Assembly (NCBI GenBank): GCA_023458595.1
Contig: JAEWYT010000009.1
Location: 32,091-96,090, forward strand
Direction: 5' to 3'
Source of the DNA: Pseudomonadota bacterium
GTDB taxonomy: Bacteria; Pseudomonadota; Alphaproteobacteria; Rhizobiales; Tepidamorphaceae
DNA: 64,000 nt
Position numbers and translations under genes: made by a program. Below the pieces are notes generated by a model. The model worked only from the letters and a program-made list of their open reading frames with translations, had not been told where the DNA came from and searched no databases. Of the stretch, positions 34,691 through 43,090 are shown one piece after another (within the stretch, counting starts at the first letter, position 1; every line of letters starts with the position of its first letter).

Positions 34691-35572
34691 TCAGGGACGC
34701 TGTTGGGGCGCTTCGAAGGCGTAGCCGCCGCCCGAAACCGGGCGCGCGTAGCCGCATGTCGGCCCGCAGAAATGCGCGGGCAGCAGCAGCGCGCCGACAT
34801 CCGCGGCGTGCCTCAGCACCTTCGCGCGCGTCTCCGCGGCGAGATCCTGGTTCTCGCAGTACTTGCTGTTCCATGCGGGATAGTGAATCTGGATCGGCTG
34901 ATGCATCACGTCGGCGATGAAGAAGGCCTCCTTGCCACCGTCGCGCACCCGGATCCCCATCATGCCCGGCGCATGTCCGGGGACCGGCACGAGATCGATA
35001 CCGGGAAGAATGGTCTCGTCGCCCTCCACAATCCGCATCATCCCCGCATCGAGGATCGGCTTGACGCTGTCGAGATAGGGGCCCCAGGACGCGGGCGGCT
35101 TCTCCCTGGCGCCGCGCTCGGGATCGCGGGCCGCGAGCTCGGTGCCCGAGACGACGTATTGCGCGTTCGGGAACATCGGCACCCAGCGGTCGCCGTCGAG
35201 CTTCGTGTTCCAGCCGACGTGGTCGACGTGGAGGTGGGTGAGCAGCACCATGTCGACCTCGGCGGGATCGACGCCGGCGGCGGCGAGGCGCTGATCGAAT
35301 CCGGTCTTCAGCTTGTGGAAGCGCGGCGACAGCGGCCGGTCCTTGTCGTCGCCGCCGGCGGTGTCGATGACGATCGTCCTGTCCGGCGTCCTCAGGATCC
35401 AGGCGTGGATCATGGTGCGGAAGCAGTTGCGCTCGGCGACGTAGAAATCGGGGACGAGCCAGTCGCGATGCGCGGCCAGGATCTCGTCGTCGAAATGCTT
35501 CAGGAGGCTCGGGTCCTCGTCGAGCACCATTTCCTCGACTCGTGAAATCCTGAAGTCGCCAATCTCGATCAC
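34691..35572 (-). CDS. MBL-fold metallohydrolase (lactonase-like)
   Basis: A 293-aa cytoplasmic metallo-beta-lactamase-fold protein with THLHVDHVGWN (HxHxDH), PVPGHAPGMMGI and FFIADVMHQP supplying the di-zinc ligands. The overall pattern resembles N-acyl-homoserine-lactonase-like and arylsulfatase-like MBL enzymes. GTG 35572 is preceded by GGAGG at six bases, which sets the start. It is encoded 10 bases before the serine-less hydrolase and may do the actual hydrolysis (lactone or thioester) in the pathway. Its promoter faces that of the Liv importer, with a LysR-type box between. Confidence 0.83.
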   Translation of the reverse strand: MIEIGDFRISRVEEMVLDEDPSLLKHFDDEILAAHRDWLVPDFYVAERNCFRTMIHAWILRTPDRTIVIDTAGGDDKDRPLSPRFHKLKTGFDQRLAAAGVDPAEVDMVLLTHLHVDHVGWNTKLDGDRWVPMFPNAQYVVSGTELAARDPERGAREKPPASWGPYLDSVKPILDAGMMRIVEGDETILPGIDLVPVPGHAPGMMGIRVRDGGKEAFFIADVMHQPIQIHYPAWNSKYCENQDLAAETRAKVLRHAADVGALLLPAHFCGPTCGYARPVSGGGYAFEAPQQRP

Positions 35573-35626
35573 GTGCTTCCTCCATTTTTTCGTTGTCAGC
35601 AGTATATGAGATGGATCGGGCCTCAT

Positions 35627-35645
35627 CGTTGCAGAAGCTGCAACG
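35627..35645. promoter_or_regulatory. LysR-type binding site in the MBL/Liv divergent promoter
   Basis: CGTTGCAG-AAG-CTGCAACG is a perfect 8-bp inverted repeat with a 3-base spacer. Its centre fits the LysR consensus T-N11-A (TGCAGAAGCTGCA). It lies 54 bases upstream of the MBL start and about 200 bases upstream of livG, in a region with no gene (35573-35848). The nearby LysR protein (32988-33896) is the likely ligand. Confidence 0.6.
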
Positions 35646-35848
35646 GTGGTTTGCAGGGCCGGCTCTTATCCCTCCCAGACGCCTTGGCTAAGGTCCGGGC
35701 TAATCAGAACAAACGTCGATTGGGGAGGACAGGACTGTGCGGACGGTGCCGGGCGCAACGGGCGGGGTAACGGTCGCACACGATCGTCCGTTCCCGGTGG
35801 TCGGCGCCGGCGGCACCCGAACTCCTGCGCTGTCCGCTCCGGCCGCGC

Positions 35849-36619
35849 ATGACTAGCGCCATTCTCGACATTTCCGGCGTCAGCCTCGCCTTCGGCGGCA
35901 TCAAGGCGCTGTCCGACGTGTCGCTCGCCGTCGCGGCCAACAAGGTGACCGCCGTGATCGGCCCGAACGGGGCGGGCAAGACCACGCTGTTCAATGTCGT
36001 GTCGGGCTTCTATCCGGCGAACGAAGGGGCGGTGACCTTCGACGGAACCGATCTTCTCGCCATGCCGGCGCACCGCCGCTCGGGCATCGGCATCGTCCGC
36101 ACGTTCCAGAACATCGCGCTCTTCCCGGGCATGACGGTCGCCGAGAACATCAAGCTCGGCGCCCATCACCTGCTGCGCACCGGCCTGGCTGCGGCCGCCC
36201 TCTACCTCGGCCCGGCACGGCGCGAGGAGCGCGATCTGAGCCGGCGGATCGACGAGACCATCCTGCCGCTGCTCGATCTGGAGGAGTATCGCGACCGCTC
36301 GGTGTCGGGCCTGCCCTACGGCGTCCAGAAACGCATCGAGCTCGCCCGCGCGCTGGTCGCCCGGCCACGGCTTCTGATGCTCGACGAGCCTTTCGCCGGC
36401 ATGAACACGACGGAGAAGGCGCGCATGTCCGGGTACATCGCGCGCATCGTGCAGGAATCGGAGCTCACCGCCCTGCTCATCGACCACGACATGGAATCGA
36501 TCATGACCATGTCCGACCACATCGTGGTCCTCAACTTCGGACGCGTCATCGCCGCCGGCACGCCGGCCCAGGTCCAGATCGACCCCGCGGTGATCGAAGC
36601 CTATCTCGGCGAGGAGTGA
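35849..36619 (+). CDS. Branched-chain-type ABC transporter ATPase, LivG-like
   Basis: One of two ATPases of a hydrophobic-amino-acid-type (HAAT) importer; 256 aa. Walker A is GPNGAGKTT (near residue 38), signature SGLPYGVQKRIELARAL and Walker B LLMLDEPFAGMN. The LivG-specific C-terminal segment (AAGTPAQVQIDPAVIEAYLGEE in parts) is present. It is the first of the five transporter genes livG-H-M-K-F here, followed by an enoyl-CoA hydratase and a hydroxyacid dehydrogenase, so the cargo is probably a carboxylic acid rather than leucine. Confidence 0.92.
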   Translation: MTSAILDISGVSLAFGGIKALSDVSLAVAANKVTAVIGPNGAGKTTLFNVVSGFYPANEGAVTFDGTDLLAMPAHRRSGIGIVRTFQNIALFPGMTVAENIKLGAHHLLRTGLAAAALYLGPARREERDLSRRIDETILPLLDLEEYRDRSVSGLPYGVQKRIELARALVARPRLLMLDEPFAGMNTTEKARMSGYIARIVQESELTALLIDHDMESIMTMSDHIVVLNFGRVIAAGTPAQVQIDPAVIEAYLGEE

Positions 36620-36627
36620 GCGGTCCG

Positions 36628-37500
36628 ATGAGCCTTCTCCTCGAGTTCAGCCTCGTCGGCCTCGCCTCGGGCGGCATCTACGTGCTGGCCGCGCTGAGCT
36701 TCGTCATCGTCTTCAAGGCCACCAACATCTTCAACTTCGCCACGGGCGAGATGATGATGCTCGGCGCCTATCTGTTCCTCCTGTTCGACATCCAGCTCGG
36801 CCTCGGCATGGGGGCGGGGCTCCTCGCCGCGTTCGCCGGCTCGGCGGTCCTGGCGATGCTCACCGAGCGCATCGTCCTGCGGCCCTTGATCGGGCGCCCG
36901 CACATCGTCCTGGTGATGGTCACCTTCGGCGTCGCCAGCGTCTTCCGCGGCTTCGCCGGCCTCATCTGGGGCCCGAACGTTCGCCAGCTCACCGAGATCC
37001 TGCCGCGCACGCCGGTCTTCCTCGGCGACATCCTCATCCCCGGCAAGCTGGCCTGGGGCTTCCTCGCCGCCGGCATCATCAGCGGCGCGTTCATCGTCTA
37101 CTACCGGTTCTCCCGCGCCGGCACCGCGATCCGCGCGACCTCCACCGATCAGATCACAGCCGAGAGCCTGGGCATCAACATCCGCATGGTGTTCCTGATG
37201 TCGTGGGCCTTCGCCGGCGTGCTGGCGGCGGCGTCCGGCATCCTCGCCGGATCGGTGAACGGCGTGACGCCGCAGCTCGGCCAGGTCGCCCTCAACGTCC
37301 TGGCCGTCGTCATGCTGGCCGGCATGACGAGCGTCGGCGGCGTGGTGATCGCGGGCCTGTTCATCGGCTGGCTCGAGACGATCGTCGGAGCCTATCTCGG
37401 CGCCGCCTGGCAGAGCTTCATTCCCTACCTGGTCGTGCTCCTGGTCATGATCGTCAAGCCGACCGGCCTGTTCGGCGAGCAGCGGGTGGAACGGATATGA
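36628..37500 (+). CDS. Branched-chain-type ABC permease, LivH-like
   Basis: A 290-aa inner-membrane permease with about eight hydrophobic segments. SGGIYVLAALSFVIVFKATNIFNFATGE near residues 12-40 (in parts) and the conserved core AGMTSVGGVVIAGLFIGWLE are typical of LivH. The stop of livG overlaps a possible GTG at 36616 (GTGA); ATG 36628 gives the family-like N-terminus MSLLLEFSLVGLASGG and I prefer it, with GAGGAG at about eleven bases. Its stop overlaps the livM start (ATGA). Confidence 0.92.
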   Translation: MSLLLEFSLVGLASGGIYVLAALSFVIVFKATNIFNFATGEMMMLGAYLFLLFDIQLGLGMGAGLLAAFAGSAVLAMLTERIVLRPLIGRPHIVLVMVTFGVASVFRGFAGLIWGPNVRQLTEILPRTPVFLGDILIPGKLAWGFLAAGIISGAFIVYYRFSRAGTAIRATSTDQITAESLGINIRMVFLMSWAFAGVLAAASGILAGSVNGVTPQLGQVALNVLAVVMLAGMTSVGGVVIAGLFIGWLETIVGAYLGAAWQSFIPYLVVLLVMIVKPTGLFGEQRVERI

Positions 37501-38534
37501 GCGAGCGGACCGCGGCGGCGCAGCCGCGCCGGCCCTTCACCACCCTGCCGGCGGTCGAGACCGCGTCCTGGGTTCTGCTCGGGCTCGGCCTGCTGCTCGT
37601 GCCGGTGTTCGGCTCCGTCTACGTCCTCTACATGGGCTGCCTGATCGCCATCAACGTGATCGCCACGGTCGGCCTGAACATCACCGTCGGCTACGCCGGC
37701 CTCCTGTCGATCGGCCACTCCGCCTTCCTCGGCGTCGGCGCCTATGTCAGCGCGCTGATGTGGCTGCATCTCGGCACGCCGCTGGCGGTCAACATCGTGG
37801 GCGGCGCGCTCGCCGCCTTCGCCGTCGGCCTCGTGTTCGGCATTCCGGCGCTGCGGATCAAGGGCGTCTATCTGGCGATCGCCACCCTCGCCGCCCAGTA
37901 CATGCTCTACTTCGTGTTCCAGCAGTGGACCTCGGTGACCGGCGGCGACCGCGGCCTGTCGCTGCCGAAGATAGACGTGTTCGGCCTCGGCGACACCGGC
38001 TTCTACTACGTCGCCGCGGGCGTCGCCTTCCTGGCGACGCTCGGCGCGCGCAACTTCTTCCGCACCCGCGTCGGCCGCTCCTTCATCGCCGTGCGCGAGC
38101 GCGACTACGCGGCCGAGGTGCTCGGCATAAACGTGGTCTACACCAAGCTCGTCGCCTTCGGCCTGGGCGCGGCCTACGCCGGCGCCGCCGGCGCGCTGCT
38201 CGCAGCCTTCCTGCGCATCGTCAACCCCGACCAGTTCACGCTCATGGTCTCGGTCTTCTTCCTCGCCGCCGTCGTGGTCGGCGGCCGCGCGACGACGCTC
38301 GGCTCGATCCTCGGCGCGCTGTTCATGACCCTGATGCCCGAATTCCTCCGCTTCCTCCTGGAGTCGGCGGCAGGACCCGGCGCGGACCTCGCCGGACTTC
38401 TGTCGCCGCTTCGCGAGATCATCTTCGGCGGCCTGATCATCGGCTTCCTCATCTTCGAGCCGCGCGGCCTCGTCGGCCTGCTGCACCGCGCGTTCGGCCA
38501 TGCCGAGGAAGTCGAGGCCAAGGCAGAGCACTGA
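37497..38534 (+). CDS. Branched-chain-type ABC permease, LivM-like
   Basis: The second permease, 345 aa, about nine to ten hydrophobic segments. Family landmarks are the NITVGYAGLLSIGHSAFLGVGAY stretch near residue 60 (quoted partly), the cytoplasmic loop RSFIAVRERDYAAEVLGIN and the C-terminal EPRGLVGLL. ATG 37497 overlaps the livH stop by four bases, so an upstream in-frame extension is not needed. The gene is 38 bases from the binding-protein gene. Confidence 0.92.
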   Translation: MSERTAAAQPRRPFTTLPAVETASWVLLGLGLLLVPVFGSVYVLYMGCLIAINVIATVGLNITVGYAGLLSIGHSAFLGVGAYVSALMWLHLGTPLAVNIVGGALAAFAVGLVFGIPALRIKGVYLAIATLAAQYMLYFVFQQWTSVTGGDRGLSLPKIDVFGLGDTGFYYVAAGVAFLATLGARNFFRTRVGRSFIAVRERDYAAEVLGINVVYTKLVAFGLGAAYAGAAGALLAAFLRIVNPDQFTLMVSVFFLAAVVVGGRATTLGSILGALFMTLMPEFLRFLLESAAGPGADLAGLLSPLREIIFGGLIIGFLIFEPRGLVGLLHRAFGHAEEVEAKAEH

Positions 38535-38572
38535 GATCCGTGACTACCGAGACAAACACAGGGAGACGCCAA

Positions 38573-39790
38573 ATGTTCAGATTGCCAAGACGACACTTCC
38601 TCGGCGCGACGGCAGGCTTCGCGCTCGCCGCGATGACGGGCCTTTCGCCGGCCGCGGCCGACGACAAGGCGCCGCTGAAATACTGGGTGCCGCTGCCGCT
38701 GACCGGCCCGCTCGCCGTAACCGGCCAGGCCCAGCAGGTCGGCTGGACGCACGCCATCGACTGGATCAACAAGAACGGCGGCGTCGAAGGCCATCCGATC
38801 GAGATCGAGTACTACGACGACGAATACAAGGTCGAGCTCGGCGTGGCAGGGTTCAAGAAGGCGGTCGCGGGCGGCGACGTCGTCTTCACCGGCGGCGACG
38901 GCACGCCGTTCGTCCGCGCGATCTCGCCGGAGAACAACGAGACCTACAAGAAGCTGATGTCGAACACGGGCGCGGCTTCCGACCTCGTCGACACGGAGAA
39001 GTACAAGTACCACTTCCTCGTCGGGCCGACCTATTCCGACCAGGTCGCGCTGCTGTTCCACTACATCAAGGACAACTTCAAGGGCGAAGGGGCTCCCAAG
39101 GTCGCCATCGTCTACTCGGCGTCCGAGTTCGGGCGCGATCCGCTCGAGAACGCGCGAGCCATGGCCAAGGAGATGGGGATCGACATCGTCCTGGAGCAGG
39201 AGACCAAGTGGGTCGAGGTCGACGTGACCTCGCACGCCATCCGGGTCCGCCAGGCCCAGCCCGACTACGTCATCTTCCACGGCTACGCCTCCAACGTCTG
39301 GCCGGAGATCGTCAAGCTGGTGAAGGACTACGGCGTGGAGACCCAGTTCATGGGCACGCTGTACGGCTCGCATCCCGACGTCGTCCAGACGATCGGCGAG
39401 GCCGCCGACAACTATCTCGGCACGGTGTCGGTCAACGTGCTCGTCGGCGAGGCGAAGACGCCGATGATGGAGACCATCAACGAGTACCTGAAGACCTGGA
39501 CGGACAAGCCCTACACCGGCTACGCCAACATCGGCTACATGCAGAGCTGGGCGACCGCGCTGGTGCTGCGCGAGGCGATCGGCAGCGCCATCCGGAAGGG
39601 TCTCGAGCTTGACGGCGACAACCTGATCAAGGAGATCGACGCCATCCACGATTTCGACGCGGGCGGCGTGTTCGGCATTCCGATCAGCTTCGTCGACAAC
39701 CGTATCCCCTACGGCGTCGTCTACCGATACAACTACAAGGACGGCAAACTGACTGTCAGCGAAGCGACGCCGTGGATGAAGATCGACTGA
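38573..39790 (+). CDS. Periplasmic substrate-binding protein of the Liv-type importer (Peripla_BP_6)
   Basis: A 405-aa receptor. The N-terminus has a twin-arginine-like signal (RRHFLGATAGFALAA) with cleavage near AAADD. The mature part starts with the ligand-pocket strand YWVPLPLTGPLAVTGQAQQ and continues through two periplasmic lobes. It is distant from LivJ/LivK and near the group that binds aromatic or aliphatic acids and amides. GGGAGACGCC precedes ATG 38573. It stands fourth in the operon, one base before the last ATPase gene's ATG. Confidence 0.9.
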   Translation: MFRLPRRHFLGATAGFALAAMTGLSPAAADDKAPLKYWVPLPLTGPLAVTGQAQQVGWTHAIDWINKNGGVEGHPIEIEYYDDEYKVELGVAGFKKAVAGGDVVFTGGDGTPFVRAISPENNETYKKLMSNTGAASDLVDTEKYKYHFLVGPTYSDQVALLFHYIKDNFKGEGAPKVAIVYSASEFGRDPLENARAMAKEMGIDIVLEQETKWVEVDVTSHAIRVRQAQPDYVIFHGYASNVWPEIVKLVKDYGVETQFMGTLYGSHPDVVQTIGEAADNYLGTVSVNVLVGEAKTPMMETINEYLKTWTDKPYTGYANIGYMQSWATALVLREAIGSAIRKGLELDGDNLIKEIDAIHDFDAGGVFGIPISFVDNRIPYGVVYRYNYKDGKLTVSEATPWMKID

Positions 39791-39791
39791 G

Positions 39792-40553
39792 ATGACCGCG
39801 GCCCTGGAGATCGCCGGACTGAGCGTCGTCTACGGCGCCGCCAATCTGGCGCTGGAAGACGTCACGCTGTCGGTCGACAAAGGCGGCTTCGTGGCCCTGC
39901 TGGGGGCCAACGGCGCCGGCAAGTCGACGACGCTCAAGGCGATCTCCGGGCTGCTCCGCTTCGAGAACGGCAGCGTCCGAAGCGGATCGATCCGCTGCTT
40001 CGGCGAGGACGTCACCCGGCTCGCTTCCTATCAGCGCGCCCGCAGGGGCATCCTGCACGTTCGCGAGGGGCGTTTCGTTCTGCCCACCATGACCGTGGAG
40101 GAGAATCTCGAGGCGGCGCTGTTCGCCCGCGCCTCGCGCGGTCCCGCGCTGGCGAAGGACCGCTACGATGAGATCTTCCACTATTTCCCGGCGCTCAGGG
40201 AACGCCGGCGCTCGCAGGCCGGCTATCTCTCCGGCGGCGAGCAGCAGATGCTGGCGATCGGCCGCGCCCTGTTCGCGCAGCCCGAGCTCCTGATGGTCGA
40301 CGAGGCCTCGCTCGGCCTCGCCCCCAAGATCGCCGCCGACATCTTCGAGATTCTCAAGCGCATCAACGCCGAACGCGGCCTGTCCATCCTCGTCGTCGAG
40401 CAGAACGTGTCGCTGGCGCTGAAGAACGCCGCCTACGGCTACGTACTCGAGGCCGGGCGCATCACCGAGCACGGCCCGGCCGGCATGCTGATGGACCGCG
40501 AGAACCTGTCCAGGCGCTATCTCGGCGGCGCCCGGGAGGACCTGCATCACTGA
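39792..40553 (+). CDS. Branched-chain-type ABC transporter ATPase, LivF-like
   Basis: The second ATPase, 253 aa, slightly longer than LivF (about 235). Walker A is GANGAGKSTT near residue 38, signature YLSGGEQQMLAIGRAL and Walker B LLMVDEASLGLAP, with the SLGL motif characteristic of LivF. It starts one base after the binding-protein stop and is followed after 13 bases by an enoyl-CoA hydratase gene, which ties transport to catabolism. Confidence 0.92.
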   Translation: MTAALEIAGLSVVYGAANLALEDVTLSVDKGGFVALLGANGAGKSTTLKAISGLLRFENGSVRSGSIRCFGEDVTRLASYQRARRGILHVREGRFVLPTMTVEENLEAALFARASRGPALAKDRYDEIFHYFPALRERRRSQAGYLSGGEQQMLAIGRALFAQPELLMVDEASLGLAPKIAADIFEILKRINAERGLSILVVEQNVSLALKNAAYGYVLEAGRITEHGPAGMLMDRENLSRRYLGGAREDLHH

Positions 40554-40566
40554 CGAAGGATCGACG

Positions 40567-41340
40567 ATGGAACTTCAGACCTGTCGCCTCGAAGTCTCCG
40601 ACGGGATCGCCACCGTCACGCTGGCGCGCCCGCCGGTCAACGCCCAGAACCGCCGCATGCGCGAGGAACTGGTCTGGCTGTTCGATTCGCTGAGCGACCG
40701 GGACGACGTGCGCGTGGTGATCCTCACCGGCGAGGGCAAGGTGTTCTCCGCCGGCGCCGACATCAAGGAACGCCGCACACTCGTCAAGGAGCCCGGCGAC
40801 TACCTCAGCCACAATCGCGTCACCCGCGAGTTCTTCTTCGTGCTGATGGACTGCGCCAAGCCGGTGATCTGCGCCGTCAACGGCGCGGCGATCGGGGCGG
40901 GCTGCGCGCTCATGCTCTACGCGGACATCATGATCGCCAGCGACGACGCCTTTATCCGCATGCCCGAGATCGACGTCGGCCTCGCCGGCGGCGGCAAGCT
41001 GATGATGGAGCATTTCGGCCGCTCCTGGGCGCGGCTGATCTATTTCACCGGCCGCGACGTCCCCGCCGCCGAGCTCTTCCGCCTCGGCGTCGTCTCGGCC
41101 TGCGTGCCGCGGGAGAGGCTGATGGACGAGGCGACGGCGATCGCCCGCGAGATCGCCGCCAAGGACCCGCTCGTGGTAAGCTGGATCAAGCGCGGCTTCA
41201 GCGTCGCCGAAAGCATGCCGTTCCGCGAGGCGTATCGCTACGAGCAGACGATCACCCACGACCTGTCCCACACCGCCGCCGCGAAGGAGGCGCAGACCGC
41301 CTTCGTCGAGAAGCGCAGGGCCGAGCCGAGCAAGGAATGA
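40567..41340 (+). CDS. Enoyl-CoA hydratase/isomerase family (crotonase) protein
   Basis: A 257-aa crotonase-fold enzyme. The CoA-binding/oxyanion segment GKVFSAGADIKER (near residue 60) and the second oxyanion loop NGAAIGAGCALMLYADIMIAS (in parts) are clear; the following EIDVGLAGGG region replaces the canonical GLxPGxG hydratase loop. It acts on a CoA thioester (hydration, isomerisation or C-C cleavage). It sits directly between the importer and a hydroxyacid dehydrogenase and probably belongs to the same pathway as the minus-strand acyl-CoA genes. Confidence 0.88.
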   Translation: MELQTCRLEVSDGIATVTLARPPVNAQNRRMREELVWLFDSLSDRDDVRVVILTGEGKVFSAGADIKERRTLVKEPGDYLSHNRVTREFFFVLMDCAKPVICAVNGAAIGAGCALMLYADIMIASDDAFIRMPEIDVGLAGGGKLMMEHFGRSWARLIYFTGRDVPAAELFRLGVVSACVPRERLMDEATAIAREIAAKDPLVVSWIKRGFSVAESMPFREAYRYEQTITHDLSHTAAAKEAQTAFVEKRRAEPSKE

Positions 41341-41347
41341 CTGACCC

Positions 41348-42340
41348 ATGACCGGGACCCACCGCTGCGCCGTCCTCGACGACTATCAGCGGGTCGCCGC
41401 GTCGATGGCGCCGTGGGACGCGCTGCCGGCGTCGGTCGAGGTCGACTTCCTCGATCGCCACCTCGGCGCCGACGAGATCGCCGGGACGCTTGCGCCCTAC
41501 GCGGTCATCGTCGCCATGCGCGAGCGCACCGTCTTCGACGAGGCACTCCTGAAGCGCCTGCCGAACCTCCGGCTGCTGGTGACGACGGGCATGGCCAACG
41601 CCGCGATCGACATGGCGGCCGCCGGCCGTCTCGGCATCGTCGTGTCGGGAACGCGCGGCTCCGTCGGCCCGGCCGCCGAGCTCGCCTGGGGGCTGCTGCT
41701 CGCTCTCATGCGGAACCTTCCCGAGGAGACGGCGAACTTCCGCTCCGGAGGCGAGCGGTGGCAGCTCGGCGTCGGCCGCGACCTCAAGCAGAAGACGCTC
41801 GGGGTCGTCGGCCTCGGCAAGCTCGGCGCGCTCGTCGCCGGCTACGGCCGGGCGTTCGACATGACCGTGCTCGGCTGGTCGAAGAACAATACGCCGGAGC
41901 GCAGCGCCGCGCTCGGCATCGGCTATGCCGCGACCCTGGACGAGCTCCTTTCCGCCTCGGACGTCGTCAGCCTGCATCTGACGCTGAACGCCGGCACGCG
42001 CGGCATCGTCGGCGCCCGCGAGCTCGGCCTGATGAAGCCCGGCGCGGTGATCGTCAACACCTCGCGCGGACCGCTGATCGACGAGGCCGCGCTGATCGAC
42101 GCGCTCCACGACGGTTCGATCGCGGGCGCCGGTCTCGACGTCTTCGACCGCGAGCCGCTGCCCGCCGACCATCCGTTCCGCACGCTGCCGAACATCGTCG
42201 CGACGCCGCATCTGGGCTACGTGACGCGCGAGACCTACGAGATCTATTTCGCCGACGCGCTGGAGAATATCCGGACGTGGCTCTCCGGACATCCGGTCCG
42301 GGTGCTCAATGCCGACGCGGGTCCGGCGAGCGGCGGCTAG
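41348..42340 (+). CDS. D-2-hydroxyacid dehydrogenase family protein
   Basis: A 330-aa NAD(P)-dependent dehydrogenase of the formate/glycerate/phosphoglycerate dehydrogenase superfamily. The nucleotide motif is GVVGLGKLG near residue 155; the catalytic triad is Arg in NTSRGPLIDEAAL, Glu in DVFDREPLP and His in TPHLGYVT. It interconverts a 2-hydroxy acid and a 2-oxo acid. It starts 7 bases after the hydratase gene and is the last gene of the Liv operon; its end overlaps that of the convergent GntR gene by four bases. Confidence 0.9.
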   Translation: MTGTHRCAVLDDYQRVAASMAPWDALPASVEVDFLDRHLGADEIAGTLAPYAVIVAMRERTVFDEALLKRLPNLRLLVTTGMANAAIDMAAAGRLGIVVSGTRGSVGPAAELAWGLLLALMRNLPEETANFRSGGERWQLGVGRDLKQKTLGVVGLGKLGALVAGYGRAFDMTVLGWSKNNTPERSAALGIGYAATLDELLSASDVVSLHLTLNAGTRGIVGARELGLMKPGAVIVNTSRGPLIDEAALIDALHDGSIAGAGLDVFDREPLPADHPFRTLPNIVATPHLGYVTRETYEIYFADALENIRTWLSGHPVRVLNADAGPASGG

Positions 42341-43053
42341 AAGTACTGCGGATACTGATCCATGATCTTCTGCACGGCCGCGAGGGTGCCGGACAGGTGC
42401 GTCCGGACCGCCTCGTCCACCGCCTCACGATCGCCCGAAGCGATCGCCGCCAGAATGGCCTCGTGGTGCCGGATCACCTCGGCGATCTTGCCGGGGTCGG
42501 GCAGGTTCAACCGCCTGAGGCGGTCGATGTGTCCCGAACGGTCGGATATGAGGTGCCACAACGCGCGGACGCCGGCCGCCTCGAACAGCGACAGGTGGAA
42601 CAGACGGTCGAGCGTGTTGAACTCCCCGATGTCTCGGTCCTCTCCGGCCAGCTTCTGCATCCGCAGGATCCGGCTCGCCGGCGTCAGCAGGGCCGGATCG
42701 CCGGCGCGGGCCAGCACCTGGGCGACCTCCAGCTCGACGCTCAGGCGCAGGAACTGCGTCTCGCGCGCATGGGCGACGTCGATCTTGGACACGACGGTGC
42801 GCGACTGCGGATAGGAGATGACGAGGCCTTCCTGTTCGAGCCGCTGGATGGCCTCGCGCACCGGCGACTGGCTGACGCCGAACGCCTCGGCCATTTCGCT
42901 GCGCACCAGCGTCGTCTCCGGCAGCAGCTCCAACGAGATGATCTGCGACCGCAATGCCGCGTAGACGCGAGCGGCGGCTGACCCGTGGGGCGCCGACCCC
43001 GACAGCTCGTCCGCGGCCTTCATCAGCGCAGAAGAGAACGTGCTGACGCTCAT
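42337..43053 (-). CDS. GntR-family (FCD/FadR subfamily) transcriptional regulator
   Basis: A 238-aa regulator with an N-terminal winged helix (MAEAFGVSQSPVREAIQRLEQEGLV, quoted as landmark in part) and a C-terminal FCD ligand domain with the metal-binding Asp/His pattern (FNTLDRLFHLSLFEAAG and RHHEAILAAIASGD). FCD regulators usually sense organic or sugar acids. It lies 37 bases after the TRAP large-permease gene as the last gene of that operon and is likely to bind the palindrome at 45888-45906. Confidence 0.9.
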   Translation of the reverse strand: MSVSTFSSALMKAADELSGSAPHGSAAARVYAALRSQIISLELLPETTLVRSEMAEAFGVSQSPVREAIQRLEQEGLVISYPQSRTVVSKIDVAHARETQFLRLSVELEVAQVLARAGDPALLTPASRILRMQKLAGEDRDIGEFNTLDRLFHLSLFEAAGVRALWHLISDRSGHIDRLRRLNLPDPGKIAEVIRHHEAILAAIASGDREAVDEAVRTHLSGTLAAVQKIMDQYPQYF

Positions 43054-43090
43054 GCGACTCCAGCCTTCCGCATCGCTACCCCGCGTGTTT

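Noticed and set aside
35849..41340. The two Liv-type systems as a recent tandem duplication
   Set aside because: Gene order differs (G-H-M-K-F versus K-H-M-G-F), protein lengths differ and visible similarity is only at family level.
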